Origin: Streptococcus troglodytae
GTDB lineage: Bacteria; Bacillota; Bacilli; Lactobacillales; Streptococcaceae
Length of the DNA: 64,000 bases
Direction: 5' to 3'
Assembly (NCBI RefSeq): GCF_002355215.1
Contig: NZ_AP014612.1
Coordinates: 806,001-870,000, forward strand
Below are positions 36,994 to 45,761 of the stretch, piece by piece. A program made the translations under genes and the position numbers. Positions within the stretch are counted from its first letter, which is position 1, and each line of letters starts with the position of its first letter. The notes beneath the pieces are model-generated. The model was not told the DNA's origin and ran no database searches. It saw only the letters and a program-made list of their open reading frames with translations.

Positions 36994-39450
36994 ATGTCCA
37001 ATATACAAATCATGTCCCTTGAGGACATCATGGGAGAGCGCTTTGGCCGCTACTCCAAGTATATCATTCAAGAACGGGCGCTGCCAGATATTCGTGATGG
37101 TCTCAAGCCCGTACAGCGCCGTATTCTTTATTCTATGAATAAAGATGGCAATACATATGATAAAGGTTACCGTAAATCAGCTAAATCTGTCGGTAATGTT
37201 ATGGGGAATTTCCATCCGCATGGAGATTCTTCTATCTATGATGCCATGGTTCGTATGAGTCAGGATTGGAAGAACCGCGAAACCTTGATTGAAATGCACG
37301 GAAACAACGGTTCTATGGACGGTGATCCGCCAGCAGCCATGCGTTATACAGAAGCGCGCCTATCAGAGATTGCAGATTATTTGCTCCAAGATATTGACAA
37401 GAATACGGTAGCTTGGGCTTGGAACTTTGATGATACCGAAAAAGAACCAACTGTTTTGCCAGCGGCCTTTCCTAATCTCTTGGTCAATGGTGCAACAGGG
37501 ATTTCTGCGGGTTATGCGACCGATATTCCACCGCACAATTTAGCAGAAGTAATTGATACGGTTGTCTATCTTATTGATCACCCATCAGCTAAGCTCGATA
37601 AACTCATGGAATTTCTACCCGGACCCGATTTTCCAACAGGAGCCATTATTCAAGGGAAAGATGAAATTCGCAAAGCTTACGAAACAGGTAAAGGACGCGT
37701 TGGTGTTCGCTCTCGCACTGAAATTGAAAATCTTAAGGGTGGGAAGAAGCAGATTGTAGCGACAGAGATTCCTTATGAAGTCAATAAAGCAGCTCTAGTT
37801 AAGAAAATTGATGATGTTCGTCTTAACAATAAGGTTCCTGGAATTGCCGAAGTTCGTGACGAATCTGACCGTGAGGGTCTGCGCATTGCTATCGAGCTTA
37901 AGAAAGATGCTGATGAGCAAACGATTCTAAATTATCTTTTTAAATACACCGATTTGCAAATCAACTATAATTTTAATATGGTGGCCATCGATAATTACAC
38001 ACCGCGGCAAGTTGGCATTATTCCAATGTTAACGAGCTATATCGCTCATCGTAAAGACATTATTGTTGCACGTTCTAAATTTGACAAGGAAAAAGCCGAA
38101 AAACGTCTCCATATTGTTGAAGGACTCATTCGGGTTATCTCTATTTTAGACGAAGTAATTGCACTTATTCGTGCTTCGGAAAATAAAGTTGATGCCAAGG
38201 AAAATCTTAAGGTTAGCTATGACTTTTCAGAAGAACAAGCAGAGGCCATTGTCACCTTGCAACTGTATCGTTTGACCAATACCGATATTGTTACTTTGGA
38301 AAATGAAGAAGCTGAATTGCGTGAACGCATTACAACTCTCAATGCTATTATTGGTGATGAGCGCACCATGTATAATGTGATGAAGCGTGAATTGCGTGAA
38401 GTCAAAAAGAAATTTGGCAATCCACGTTTGAGCGAATTACAAGCTGAGACACAAACCATTGAAATTGATACAGCCAGTCTGATTGTGGAAGAAGAAACCT
38501 ATGTCAGTGTCACACGCGGCGGTTATATTAAGCGAACAAGTCCGCGTTCCTTCAATGCTTCAACAGTTGAAGAACTTGGAAAGCGTGATGATGATGATGT
38601 CATCTTCATTCAGAATGCTAAGACCACACAAGAACTGCTGATTTTTACTAATTTAGGAAATGTCATTTATCGGCCAATTCATGAATTAGCTGATATTCGC
38701 TGGAAGGAAATCGGTGAGCACCTCAGCCAAAACATTACCAATTTTGCGACGGATGAAGAAATTCTTTTTGTTGATTTAGTGGATCATTTTGAAGAAGGCA
38801 CCTACTATGCCGCCACTCGTCTGGGACAAATTAAACGGTTTGAACGTCGCGATTTGACACCTTGGCGGAGTTATAAGTCTAAAGCAGTCAAATATGCTAA
38901 GTTAAAGGGTGATGGTGATCAAGTTGTCCGCATATCACCAATTAAATTAGATGATGTGATGCTAATTACTGCTAGAGGCTATGCGCTTCGTTTCAATATT
39001 GAAGAAGTACCTATTGTCGGTCCTAAAGCAGCAGGGGTTAAGGCTATTAACCTCAAAGAGGGGGATTCTTTGGCTGCTGCCTTTATTGCCAATACGGATA
39101 GTATTTATATTTTGACACAAAGAGGCAGTCTCAAACGGATGTCAACCAATCTTATCCCAGTAACTAGCCGTGCCAAACGTGGGCTTCAAGTGCTCCGTGA
39201 GCTTAAGAGTAAACCTCATCGTGTCTTTACGGCAGGACCAGTCTTATCCGAAGCAGCAGGAGAGATTGACCTCTTTACCACTATGGGTGAGCAAGGGCAA
39301 GAAGAAATTCTGGAGATTCAGTCGCAAAGTCTGGAAAAATATGAAGTTAATCTGGCTGAACTCTCGCTATCTGAACGGACTAGCAATGGTTCCTTTATCT
39401 CAGATACTATCTCTGATCAAGGAGTCTATGCAGCAAAAATCAAAAATTAA
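36994..39450 (+). CDS. parC: DNA topoisomerase IV subunit A
   Basis: An 818-residue ParC. The N-terminal breakage-reunion domain has RALPDIRDGLKPVQRRILYSM, the quinolone region GNFHPHGDSSIYDAMVRMSQDW and AMRYTEARLS with the DNA-linking Tyr. The serine and aspartate positions linked to quinolone resistance in streptococci (HPHGDSSIYD) read as wild type. The C-terminal beta-pinwheel repeats follow. It lacks a Shine-Dalgarno sequence: the structured element at 36868 runs up to the ATG. It is separated from parE by fic and two repeats. Confidence 0.97.
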   Translation: MSNIQIMSLEDIMGERFGRYSKYIIQERALPDIRDGLKPVQRRILYSMNKDGNTYDKGYRKSAKSVGNVMGNFHPHGDSSIYDAMVRMSQDWKNRETLIEMHGNNGSMDGDPPAAMRYTEARLSEIADYLLQDIDKNTVAWAWNFDDTEKEPTVLPAAFPNLLVNGATGISAGYATDIPPHNLAEVIDTVVYLIDHPSAKLDKLMEFLPGPDFPTGAIIQGKDEIRKAYETGKGRVGVRSRTEIENLKGGKKQIVATEIPYEVNKAALVKKIDDVRLNNKVPGIAEVRDESDREGLRIAIELKKDADEQTILNYLFKYTDLQINYNFNMVAIDNYTPRQVGIIPMLTSYIAHRKDIIVARSKFDKEKAEKRLHIVEGLIRVISILDEVIALIRASENKVDAKENLKVSYDFSEEQAEAIVTLQLYRLTNTDIVTLENEEAELRERITTLNAIIGDERTMYNVMKRELREVKKKFGNPRLSELQAETQTIEIDTASLIVEEETYVSVTRGGYIKRTSPRSFNASTVEELGKRDDDDVIFIQNAKTTQELLIFTNLGNVIYRPIHELADIRWKEIGEHLSQNITNFATDEEILFVDLVDHFEEGTYYAATRLGQIKRFERRDLTPWRSYKSKAVKYAKLKGDGDQVVRISPIKLDDVMLITARGYALRFNIEEVPIVGPKAAGVKAINLKEGDSLAAAFIANTDSIYILTQRGSLKRMSTNLIPVTSRAKRGLQVLRELKSKPHRVFTAGPVLSEAAGEIDLFTTMGEQGQEEILEIQSQSLEKYEVNLAELSLSERTSNGSFISDTISDQGVYAAKIKN

Positions 39451-39486
39451 AATAACATTTCTATAGATAAGATTTGTTATTTTTTA
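39450..39486 (+). terminator. AT-rich terminator after parC
   Basis: AAATAACA pairs with TGTTATTT (39475-39482), followed by a T run; TCTATAGA in the loop is self-complementary. Confidence 0.65.
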
Positions 39487-39583
39487 AGAAAACAGATTGA
39501 AAAAAGAGAAAAACATAGGATAGAAAGTCATACAGCTATGCAATGTATAATTTTCTACCCTATTTCATTTTATTTTTAGAACA

Positions 39584-39598
39584 AATTTTCAGAATTTT
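39584..39598. promoter_or_regulatory. CodY box upstream of ilvE
   Basis: The 15-mer AATTTTCAGAATTTT matches 13 of 15 positions of the CodY consensus AATTTTCWGAAAATT. It lies 12 bases before the -35 of the ilvE promoter. CodY control of branched-chain amino-acid genes is well established in Gram-positive bacteria. Confidence 0.7.
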
Positions 39599-39610
39599 AT
39601 GAAAAAACAC

Positions 39611-39638
39611 TTGAAAATTCTAGTAAAAAGCGTACAAT
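39611..39638 (+). promoter_or_regulatory. ilvE promoter
   Basis: TTGAAA (39611-39616), 16-base spacer, TACAAT (39633-39638), 28 bases before the ilvE ATG. Confidence 0.75.
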
Positions 39639-39666
39639 AGAAAAAAACGAGGAAAGAGGTATTAAA

Positions 39667-40692
39667 ATGACAGTAGATTTAGATTGGAAAAATTTAGGAT
39701 TTGAATATCACAAACTTCCATTTCGCTATATTTCTTACTACAAAGATGGGAAATGGGATGACGGTAAACTGACAGAAGATGCGACTCTCCACATTTCTGA
39801 AAGCTCACCAGCTCTTCATTATGGACAAGAAGCTTTTGAAGGTTTGAAAGCCTACCGCACAAAAGATGGATCTGTTCAGCTTTTCCGTCCTAATATGAAT
39901 GCTGAGCGCTTACAACGTACAGCTGATCGTCTCTTGATGCCGCAAGTGCCAACTGACAAATTTATTGAAGCTGCCAAACAAGTCGTTCGTGCCAATGAAG
40001 AATATGTTCCACCATATGGCACAGGAGCAACGCTTTATCTTCGCCCACTTTTGATTGGTGTCGGCGATGTGATCGGTGTTCATCCAGCTGATGAATATAT
40101 CTTTACCATCTTTGCTATGCCAGTGGGTAACTACTTTAAAGGTGGTTTGGCTCCGACGAATTTTCTCATTCAAGATGATTATGATCGCGCTGCGCCACAT
40201 GGCACAGGAGCTGCCAAAGTTGGTGGAAACTACGCGGCGAGTCTTTTACCAGGTAAGGTTGCCCATGAACGCCAATTTTCAGATGTTATTTATCTTGATC
40301 CAGCAACGCATACCAAGATTGAAGAAGTCGGTTCAGCTAATTTCTTTGGTATCACTAAAAATAATGAATTTATTACACCTTTTAGTCCGTCCATCCTTCC
40401 TTCTGTCACTAAATATTCTTTGCTTTATTTAGCTGAACATCGTTTTGGTATGAAGGCCATTGAAGGCGATGTCCGCGTAGATGAATTAGATAAATTTGTT
40501 GAAGCAGGGGCTTGCGGTACAGCAGCTGTTATCTCACCAATCGGAGGTGTACAGCACGGTGATGATTTCCATGTCTTTTACAGTGAAACGGAAGTTGGTC
40601 CTGTAACGCATAAATTGTATGATGAATTAACAGGTATCCAATTCGGCGATGTTAAAGCACCAGAGGGCTGGATATACAAAGTTGATGATTAA
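39667..40692 (+). CDS. ilvE: branched-chain amino-acid aminotransferase
   Basis: A 341-residue fold-type IV PLP enzyme. It shows ALHYGQEAFEGLKAYRTKDGSVQLFRP, the Lys-containing GTGAAKVGGNYAASLLPG region, and the late GTAAVISPIGGV phosphate loop. It interconverts branched-chain amino acids and their 2-oxo acids. The ribosome site is GAGGAAAGAGG. The CodY-like site upstream suggests repression when branched-chain amino acids are plentiful. Confidence 0.96.
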   Translation: MTVDLDWKNLGFEYHKLPFRYISYYKDGKWDDGKLTEDATLHISESSPALHYGQEAFEGLKAYRTKDGSVQLFRPNMNAERLQRTADRLLMPQVPTDKFIEAAKQVVRANEEYVPPYGTGATLYLRPLLIGVGDVIGVHPADEYIFTIFAMPVGNYFKGGLAPTNFLIQDDYDRAAPHGTGAAKVGGNYAASLLPGKVAHERQFSDVIYLDPATHTKIEEVGSANFFGITKNNEFITPFSPSILPSVTKYSLLYLAEHRFGMKAIEGDVRVDELDKFVEAGACGTAAVISPIGGVQHGDDFHVFYSETEVGPVTHKLYDELTGIQFGDVKAPEGWIYKVDD

Positions 40693-40701
40693 ATAATTAG
40701 C

Positions 40702-40730
40702 GAGCTTGCTCTTGCAAGCTTTTATTTTTT
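40702..40730 (+). terminator. terminator after ilvE
   Basis: AGCTTGC-tctt-GCAAGCT (40703-40720) is a perfect stem followed by TTTATTTTTT. Confidence 0.85.
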
Positions 40731-40755
40731 GTGTAAAATACTTAAGAGGTAAGTT

Positions 40756-40986
40756 ATGCGTAAAAAAGATAAGAAGATTGAAATTCAAATAAGTGACAAG
40801 CAAGTCGCGGTAAATGGGACAAAAATGGCCGGTTATCAATTAACAATTGGAAACAAACTTGTGGGTGAGATTGCTGAGATTGATGACAAGTTTGCTGTTA
40901 TCAAAAATACTGCAGTTGTTGAATTCCATAAAAATTTAGAAACTGCTGTCGAAGCTATCATTGAAACCTATAATTTGAATCACTAA
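40756..40986 (+). CDS. DUF2969 family protein
   Basis: A 76-residue protein, MRKKDKKIEIQISDKQVAVNGTKMAGYQLTIGNKLVGEIAEIDDKF and so on, matching the small DUF2969 family of streptococci and lactobacilli. The function is unknown. It has a charged N terminus and a compact beta/alpha pattern, without signal peptide or membrane segment. An AAGAGG ribosome site precedes it. It is followed by the tRNA genes. Confidence 0.85.
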   Translation: MRKKDKKIEIQISDKQVAVNGTKMAGYQLTIGNKLVGEIAEIDDKFAVIKNTAVVEFHKNLETAVEAIIETYNLNH

Positions 40987-41045
40987 AAATAGAAAAACGC
41001 TTGATTTTGGCAGGAGATTATGATAAACTAGTTTTTGTTGTCATT

Positions 41046-41126
41046 GGAAGGGTAGCGAAGAGGCTAAACGCGGCGGACTGTAAATCCGCTCCTTCGGGTT
41101 CGGGGGTTCGAATCCCTCCCCTTCCA
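41046..41126 (+). tRNA. tRNA-Tyr (GTA)
   Basis: Acceptor GGAAGGG pairs with CCCTTCC, followed by discriminator A. The anticodon GTA is at 41080-41082 in an ACTGTAAAT loop. It has the long variable arm of class-II tRNAs (CTCCTTCGGG) and a standard GGTTCGAATCC T arm. CCA is not encoded. Confidence 0.95.
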
Positions 41127-41129
41127 TAC

Positions 41130-41241
41130 TCAGGATACAAAGACTGTTAAAAAATCCGTATGAAAACAGAAAACTGACGAAGCGCTGTTTACAACGCTAG
41201 GAAGTTTATCTTTTTCACTAGGATTTCAGGTCGTGTTCAAC
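41130..41241 (-). repeat. structured intergenic element, reversed copy between tRNA genes
   Basis: Read on the minus strand it starts GTTGAACACGACC and ends TTTGTATCCTGAGT. Stems: GAC/GTC, AAATCC/GGATTT, and an 8-bp apical hairpin AGCGTTGT-aa-ACAGCGCT with one G-U pair. It begins four bases after tRNA-Tyr and is antisense to the tRNA transcript. Confidence 0.85.
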
Positions 41242-41282
41242 TTAGTTTTGCTAATTGTTCTTGAGTCTGTATTATTTAATTT

Positions 41283-41354
41283 TGGGGTATAGCCAAGCGG
41301 TAAGGCAAGGGACTTTGACTCCCTCATGCGTTGGTTCGAATCCAGCTACCCCAG
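41283..41354 (+). tRNA. tRNA-Gln (TTG)
   Basis: Acceptor TGGGGTA pairs with TACCCCA, discriminator G. The anticodon TTG is at 41315-41317 within ACTTTGACT. The D arm AGCCAAGCGGTAAGGC and the T arm GGTTCGAATCC are standard. CCA is not encoded. Confidence 0.95.
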
Positions 41355-41486
41355 TCAAAGGTATTAGACCAAGTCTAAGACCGTCAGAGATATGCGTCTA
41401 GTTGTTTGTCCTTGCGGGATACCTTGTGAAATATATTGTTATCAAGAGATAAAGAGGGTTTATTTCTTGTCGGAGGTTTTTTTAGA

Positions 41487-42686
41487 ATGAATGAATTTGA
41501 AGATTTGCTAAACAGTGTTAGTGAAGTAAATCCAGGCGATGTTGTGACTGCAGAAGTCTTAACTGTAGATGGAGAACAAGCAAACCTTGTTATTGACGGG
41601 ACAGGTGTTGAAGCTGTATTAACACTTCGCGAATTGACTAATGATCGTAATGCTGATATTAATAACTTTGTCAAAGCTGGTGATAAAGTCGAAGTGCTTG
41701 TTCTTCGCCAAGTTGTTGGTAAAGATACCGATACAGTAACTTTCCTTGTCTCTAAAAAACGTCTAGAAGCTCGCAAGGCTTGGGACAAACTTGTTGGTCG
41801 TGAAGGTGACGTTGTGACCGTTAAAGGTACACGTGCTGTTAAGGGTGGACTTTCTGTTGAATTTGAAGGACTTCGCGGTTTTATTCCGGCTTCAATGATT
41901 GATACCCGTTTTGTTCGCAATACTGAAAAATTTGTTGGTCAGCAATTCGAAGCAAAAATCAAAGAAATTGATCCTTCAGAAAATCGCTTTATCCTTTCTC
42001 GTCGTGATGTGGTTGAAGCTGAAGCTGCAAAGGCGCGTGAGGAAGTCTTCTCAAAGCTTGCTGTCGGTGATGTCGTGACTGGTACGGTTGCTCGTTTGAC
42101 AAGTTTTGGCGCTTTTATTGACCTTGGTGGCGTTGACGGACTTGTTCATGTTACTGAATTATCGCATGAACGTAATGTTTCACCAAAATCAGTCGTCACT
42201 GTTGGTGAAGAAATTCAAGTGAAGGTGCTTGCTATTGATGAAGAAGCAGGTCGAGTTTCACTGTCTCTTAAAGCAACAACCCCTGGACCATGGGATGGTG
42301 TTGAACAAAAACTTGCCGCTGGTGATGTTATCGAAGGCAAAGTAAAACGCTTGACAGACTTTGGCGCTTTTGTTGAAGTTCTTCCAGGTATTGATGGTTT
42401 GGTTCATATTTCGCAAATTTCACACAAACGTGTCGAAAATCCAAAAGATGTTCTTTCAGTTGGCCAAGATGTTACTGTCAAGGTTCTTGATGTTAATACT
42501 GCTGATGAGCGTGTCTCACTTTCCATCAAAGCGCTTGAAGAACGTCCAGCTCAGGATGAAAGCAACGGAGAAAAACGTCAATCTCGTCCTCGTCGTCAAA
42601 AACGTCAAGATAAACGTGACTACGAACTTCCAGAAACCCAAACTGGATTCTCAATGGCTGACTTGTTTGGTGATATTGAATTATAA
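41487..42686 (+). CDS. rpsA: 30S ribosomal protein S1 (four S1 domains)
   Basis: A 399-residue S1-like protein with four S1 OB-fold repeats, at about residues 15-90, 105-170, 190-260 and 275-350. The last two are very similar, as in [37 protein letters not shown] and [39 protein letters not shown] basic C-terminal stretch ([13 protein letters not shown]) ends the protein. Streptococcal S1 has four domains instead of the six in E. coli. It helps load mRNAs on the ribosome. The ATG at 41487 follows CGGAGG; the longer frame has no ribosome site. Confidence 0.95.
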   Translation: MNEFEDLLNSVSEVNPGDVVTAEVLTVDGEQANLVIDGTGVEAVLTLRELTNDRNADINNFVKAGDKVEVLVLRQVVGKDTDTVTFLVSKKRLEARKAWDKLVGREGDVVTVKGTRAVKGGLSVEFEGLRGFIPASMIDTRFVRNTEKFVGQQFEAKIKEIDPSENRFILSRRDVVEAEAAKAREEVFSKLAVGDVVTGTVARLTSFGAFIDLGGVDGLVHVTELSHERNVSPKSVVTVGEEIQVKVLAIDEEAGRVSLSLKATTPGPWDGVEQKLAAGDVIEGKVKRLTDFGAFVEVLPGIDGLVHISQISHKRVENPKDVLSVGQDVTVKVLDVNTADERVSLSIKALEERPAQDESNGEKRQSRPRRQKRQDKRDYELPETQTGFSMADLFGDIEL

Positions 42687-42804
42687 TCTATAATCAATGA
42701 GTAGAAATTGAATTTTTATTCCCTTCTAATCTTAATAAAGATTTAGAGGGGATTTTATATTGCAAAGGAATTTTCATACATTTACAGCTAAATTAATGAA
42801 ACTA

Positions 42805-42813
42805 TGATATAAT
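42805..42813 (+). promoter_or_regulatory. extended -10 for tRNA-Arg
   Basis: TGATATAAT is a full extended -10 twelve bases before the tRNA. Confidence 0.6.
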
Positions 42814-42824
42814 TATTATGTTGC

Positions 42825-42896
42825 CCACCTTTAGTGTAATGGATATCACGTAAGATTCCGGTTCTTGAGATGGGGGTTCGATTCCCTCAAGGTGGA
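42825..42896 (+). tRNA. tRNA-Arg (CCG)
   Basis: Acceptor CCACCTT pairs with AAGGTGG, discriminator A. The anticodon stem AAGA/TCTT encloses the loop TTCCGGT, giving anticodon CCG. D arm (AGTGTAATGGATATCAC) and T arm (GGGTTCGATTCCC) are normal. No CCA is encoded. It is a single gene after rpsA. The 280 bases after it hold no gene, only a small TGAAAGC-agt-GCTTTCA hairpin. Confidence 0.9.
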
Positions 42897-43149
42897 TAAA
42901 ATTAGGTAAAGATGAAAGCAGTGCTTTCACAAAAAGTAGTTTTGATACCCTATTTTTGCGGACTTATTATTAGTTAAATATTTTCTTATAAAACAGGTTT
43001 TTAAAAGCTATTAAGTTTATCACCTGTGTGGTAAGAGAGAAGTATGAGCTAACTACTGCCTTTCGGTTGAGATCTAAATAAAAGTTTAGAAATATTTTTT
43101 ATTGCCGTTTTTGCTTTTACTTTAACTAACTTAAAGTTTTGATGATTAT

Positions 43150-43179
43150 AAAAAAAGCAGTCTATCAAAGCTGCTTTTA
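43150..43179 (-). terminator. terminator for the TVP38 gene (minus strand)
   Basis: AAAAGCAG and CTGCTTTT form the stem; on the minus strand it ends in a T run (TTTTTT). It overlaps the stop codon region of the gene. Confidence 0.75.
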
Positions 43180-43791
43180 CTTATGGAATAAAATTTCTAG
43201 TAACTTGCTACCGTATATCCAGAAATAACTATAACAAATAATAGACAATGGTTTGGTAATGATCATAATAGCAGTGAAGCGCTTAAGACTCATGCTTGTT
43301 AAGCCAGTAATCATTACCATAATATCAGCAGGCGACACAGGAGAAAGCATACAAAAAATGAATAGTTTTTCATAAGTATCACTTTCCAGTTTGGCTTCAT
43401 ATTTGTAAAAAGTATCTTCTTTCATAAAAAGCAAAATAAACTTACGGCCTAACCACTTTACCAGAAGGAAGAGTAAGACACTCCCAATAATAATACCGAT
43501 GTAATTTAAAATGAAACCAAGCCAAGTACCAAAAATAAGAAAACCAGCAACAGTAGTGACACCACCTGGGATAACAGGAAAAACAATTTGGAAAATCTGA
43601 ACGAGAATAAAGATTAAAGGACCTAAAACTTTGTGCTGGTGCACAAGATCCTTCAAAGCGTTGCTGTCATTTAAAATGCCTAATTTATAAAACCAGATGA
43701 CTAAGATGACTGAAGCAATCAAGGCTAAAATTCCTAAAGCCTGAATGAATTTTTGCATTAAAATATAACGTTTGCTTAATTTCACTTTCAT
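43177..43791 (-). CDS. TVP38/TMEM64 (VTT-domain) membrane protein
   Basis: A 204-residue multi-pass membrane protein. The VTT (DedA-like) core is visible as IFQIVFPVIPGGVTTVAGFLIFGTWLGFILNYIGIIIGSVLLFLLVKWLGRKF and FCMLSPVSPADIMVMITGLTSMSLKRF, a re-entrant loop motif. DedA/TVP38 proteins are linked to lipid carrier or phospholipid movement across the membrane; the exact role here is unknown. It is monocistronic and convergent with the tRNA-Arg region. Confidence 0.88.
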   Translation of the reverse strand: MKVKLSKRYILMQKFIQALGILALIASVILVIWFYKLGILNDSNALKDLVHQHKVLGPLIFILVQIFQIVFPVIPGGVTTVAGFLIFGTWLGFILNYIGIIIGSVLLFLLVKWLGRKFILLFMKEDTFYKYEAKLESDTYEKLFIFCMLSPVSPADIMVMITGLTSMSLKRFTAIMIITKPLSIICYSYFWIYGSKLLEILFHK

Positions 43792-43821
43792 AGTATTATG
43801 ATACCATATCTAAAATATTTT

Positions 43822-43850
43822 TTGCTATTTTTCCTTTAATTTGCTATACT
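43822..43850 (+). promoter_or_regulatory. ssrA promoter
   Basis: TTGCTA (43822-43827), 17-base spacer, TATACT (43845-43850) with an extended TG. The mature 5' end at 43871 would come from processing. Confidence 0.75.
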
Positions 43851-43870
43851 ATTTTCACACAATATGTACT

Positions 43871-44216
43871 GGGGTCGTTACGGATTCGACAGGCATTATG
43901 AGACCTATTTTGCGACTCATCTCGCGGATGTAAAACGCCAGTTAAATATAACTGCAAAAAATACAAATTCTTACGCAGTAGCTGCCTAAAAAACAGCCTG
44001 TGTGATCAATAACAAATTGCTTGTGTTTGTTGATTGGTCTTATTGTTAACAAGCTACGTTAGAACTGAGTCAGGCTGTTCTAAAAGAGTTCTACTGACTC
44101 GCATCGTTAGAGTTTGAGTTATGTATTGTAACGGTGTTAAATAAACACATAACCTATAGTTGTAGACAAATGGGTTAGCAGATGTTTGGACGTGGGTTCG
44201 ACTCCCACCGGCTCCA
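43871..44216 (+). ncRNA. ssrA: transfer-messenger RNA
   Basis: Starts GGGGTCGTTACGGATTCGACAGG and ends GGGTTCGACTCCCACCGGCTCCA with the alanine tRNA-like acceptor. The tag frame at 43954-43989 codes for AKNTNSYAVAA followed by TAA, the streptococcal degradation tag. Several pseudoknot-forming repeats lie between. It rescues stalled ribosomes with SmpB and marks products for proteolysis. Confidence 0.98.
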
Positions 44217-44217
44217 T

Positions 44218-44240
44218 TAAACGCATAAGCGTTTTTTATT
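44218..44240 (+). terminator. ssrA terminator
   Basis: AAACGC-ataa-GCGTTT followed by a T run, three bases after the tmRNA 3' end. Confidence 0.85.
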
Positions 44241-44268
44241 TAAAGTTTATGTTTAAAGGGAAATGAGT

Positions 44269-44883
44269 ATGAAAAGAACAAAGAATTGGCTTTTATTGTT
44301 TTTAACAGTGATTTTCTGTTTTCTAATGCTAGGCTGTCAATCTAAAGAAGACAAAAAGGAAGGGACCAAGCCTTCTAATGAGCTCGCATTAACAAAAACA
44401 GAAAACTTAGATTTTCGTTTAAGTTTCAATAAAATCAAAGTGACAACTGATCAGAATCATTTTTCTGGTGGAACAAGTATTGAACAGTTGAAACAATGGT
44501 TTGGTGACCCCAATAAAAGTGAGCAAAGAAATGCAGGAAACATCACTTTAGATAGCTATACTTGGGTGAAAGATGGTGCTGTTATTAACGCTCAATTGTA
44601 TAAGAATAGTACTGTAGCACGTTCAATTTCCAATTTTTCTTTCAGTAGAGAGGCTAAGATTGGCAAAGAAGATTATGATGAATTGAAAATCGGTGAATCT
44701 TATAAAAAGATTGTTGAAAAATTGGGTGAACCAGATGTGCTGTCCCAATCAATGTCATCAGACAAAGAAGAAATGCAGACTGTCTGGTCTAGCGGCATAA
44801 AAACAAAGTCATCTTCGGCAACTATCGAGCTCTATTTTGAAAATGGTCTTCTAAAAAATAAAACACAAAAAGATTTGGAATAA
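44269..44883 (+). CDS. lipoprotein with two BLIP/SmpA-like repeats (DUF3862-like)
   Basis: A 204-residue lipoprotein. The signal peptide has KRTKNWLLLFLTVIFCFLMLGC, with the lipobox LMLGC, so it is expected on the outer face of the membrane. Two related units follow: GGTSIEQLKQWFGDPNKSEQR... and ELKIGESYKKIVEKLGEPDVLSQS..., each ending in a beta-rich part with a tryptophan. This is the layout of streptococcal DUF3862 / beta-lactamase-inhibitor-like proteins. ATG 44269 is preferred to 44263 because AAAGGG is then properly spaced. It is flanked by terminators and transcribed alone. Confidence 0.82.
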   Translation: MKRTKNWLLLFLTVIFCFLMLGCQSKEDKKEGTKPSNELALTKTENLDFRLSFNKIKVTTDQNHFSGGTSIEQLKQWFGDPNKSEQRNAGNITLDSYTWVKDGAVINAQLYKNSTVARSISNFSFSREAKIGKEDYDELKIGESYKKIVEKLGEPDVLSQSMSSDKEEMQTVWSSGIKTKSSSATIELYFENGLLKNKTQKDLE

Positions 44884-44887
44884 TAAA

Positions 44888-44938
44888 GAAATACTAGAGC
44901 ATAAAAATTTTTTGATGTGATCTCTAGTATTTTTATTA
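44888..44938. terminator. bidirectional terminator after the lipoprotein gene
   Basis: AAATACTAGAG and CTCTAGTATTT form a perfect 11-bp stem ending in TTTATTATT. It overlaps the end of the convergent ABC permease gene. Confidence 0.85.
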
Positions 44939-45752
44939 TTGGATATTCAGTTTATTTTTGATAATGTAATGCGTTCCAAAATAGAAAATGAGACCATAGA
45001 TAATTAGAAAAATAATATTTAAGGTGAGATGGTAACAGTCTGTAAAATTGTCATTCGTACTCATTAAACTAATCAAACCATTATTGCCAGTTCCAATAAG
45101 AATATTTAAAGTACTGCGAATAACATTAATAAGGAAATAAAACCGAAAGCTAGCAGACTGCGGTAATCTTGAAACAGTTGTCCTAATGCGATAGCGAAGT
45201 AGATTTCTAAGATACTAGTAGTTGTCCCTAACAAAAAGAAAGAATAACTAATATAACTTCAGGTTTGGTTAGAATGTTAACAGCTTGCGATAAAGTTTCT
45301 GTAAAATAAGTTGAAAAAGGCCCTATAGTAAGCGATGGAAGGGCTAATATGAAAAAACTAAGGATGAAAACCAAACCACTACAAATCGTGCAAATAAAAG
45401 CAACAAACAGTTTGGCTAAGAGAGTCTTATGTGTGGAAACTGGCAGGGTTAATGTAAGATAGCCTTCTCTTCCAAAAATATTATTGTAAAATCGGCGAAT
45501 AATAATTAGTAGTGTTGCGATAAAAATAGCAATAAAAATAGCTAATAATAAGGAAAATAAAATAAAAGCTAGAATTCCTTGTGATCTTGAATAAAAATCA
45601 GTACTGTAGCTAGAATTAGATAACTTAGAGGCTTTAAGATTAACTCTAATCCAAATACCGGCAGCTAAAGAAATGAAGGCGGCTAGTCCATATAGACCGA
45701 AAAACCAAATTCCAACTGATTTAAATTCATATTTTAATAACTTTCCAAACAT
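44936..45752 (-). pseudogene. ABC-2 type membrane subunit, frameshifted twice
   Basis: From ATG 45752 (minus) the frame codes MFGKLLKYEFKSVGIWFFGLYGLAAF and several membrane helices and stops near 45228. The next frame continues SFFLLGTTTSILEIYFAIALGQLFQDYRSLLAFGF, and a third gives NVIRSTLNILIGTGNNGLISL...IIKNKLNIQ, ending at 44936. The first break is at the A5 run 45233-45237, the second near the A4 run 45139-45142; one extra base at each restores a membrane protein of about 272 residues. It is the permease partner of the ATP-binding gene upstream. The breaks may be sequence errors. Confidence 0.8.
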
Positions 45753-45761
45753 TTTCTCCTC

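Noticed and set aside
41384..41920. 178-codon minus-strand open frame over the start of rpsA
   Set aside because: Antisense to ribosomal protein S1; Ser/Thr/Arg-rich as expected of a reverse-frame shadow, with no ribosome site.
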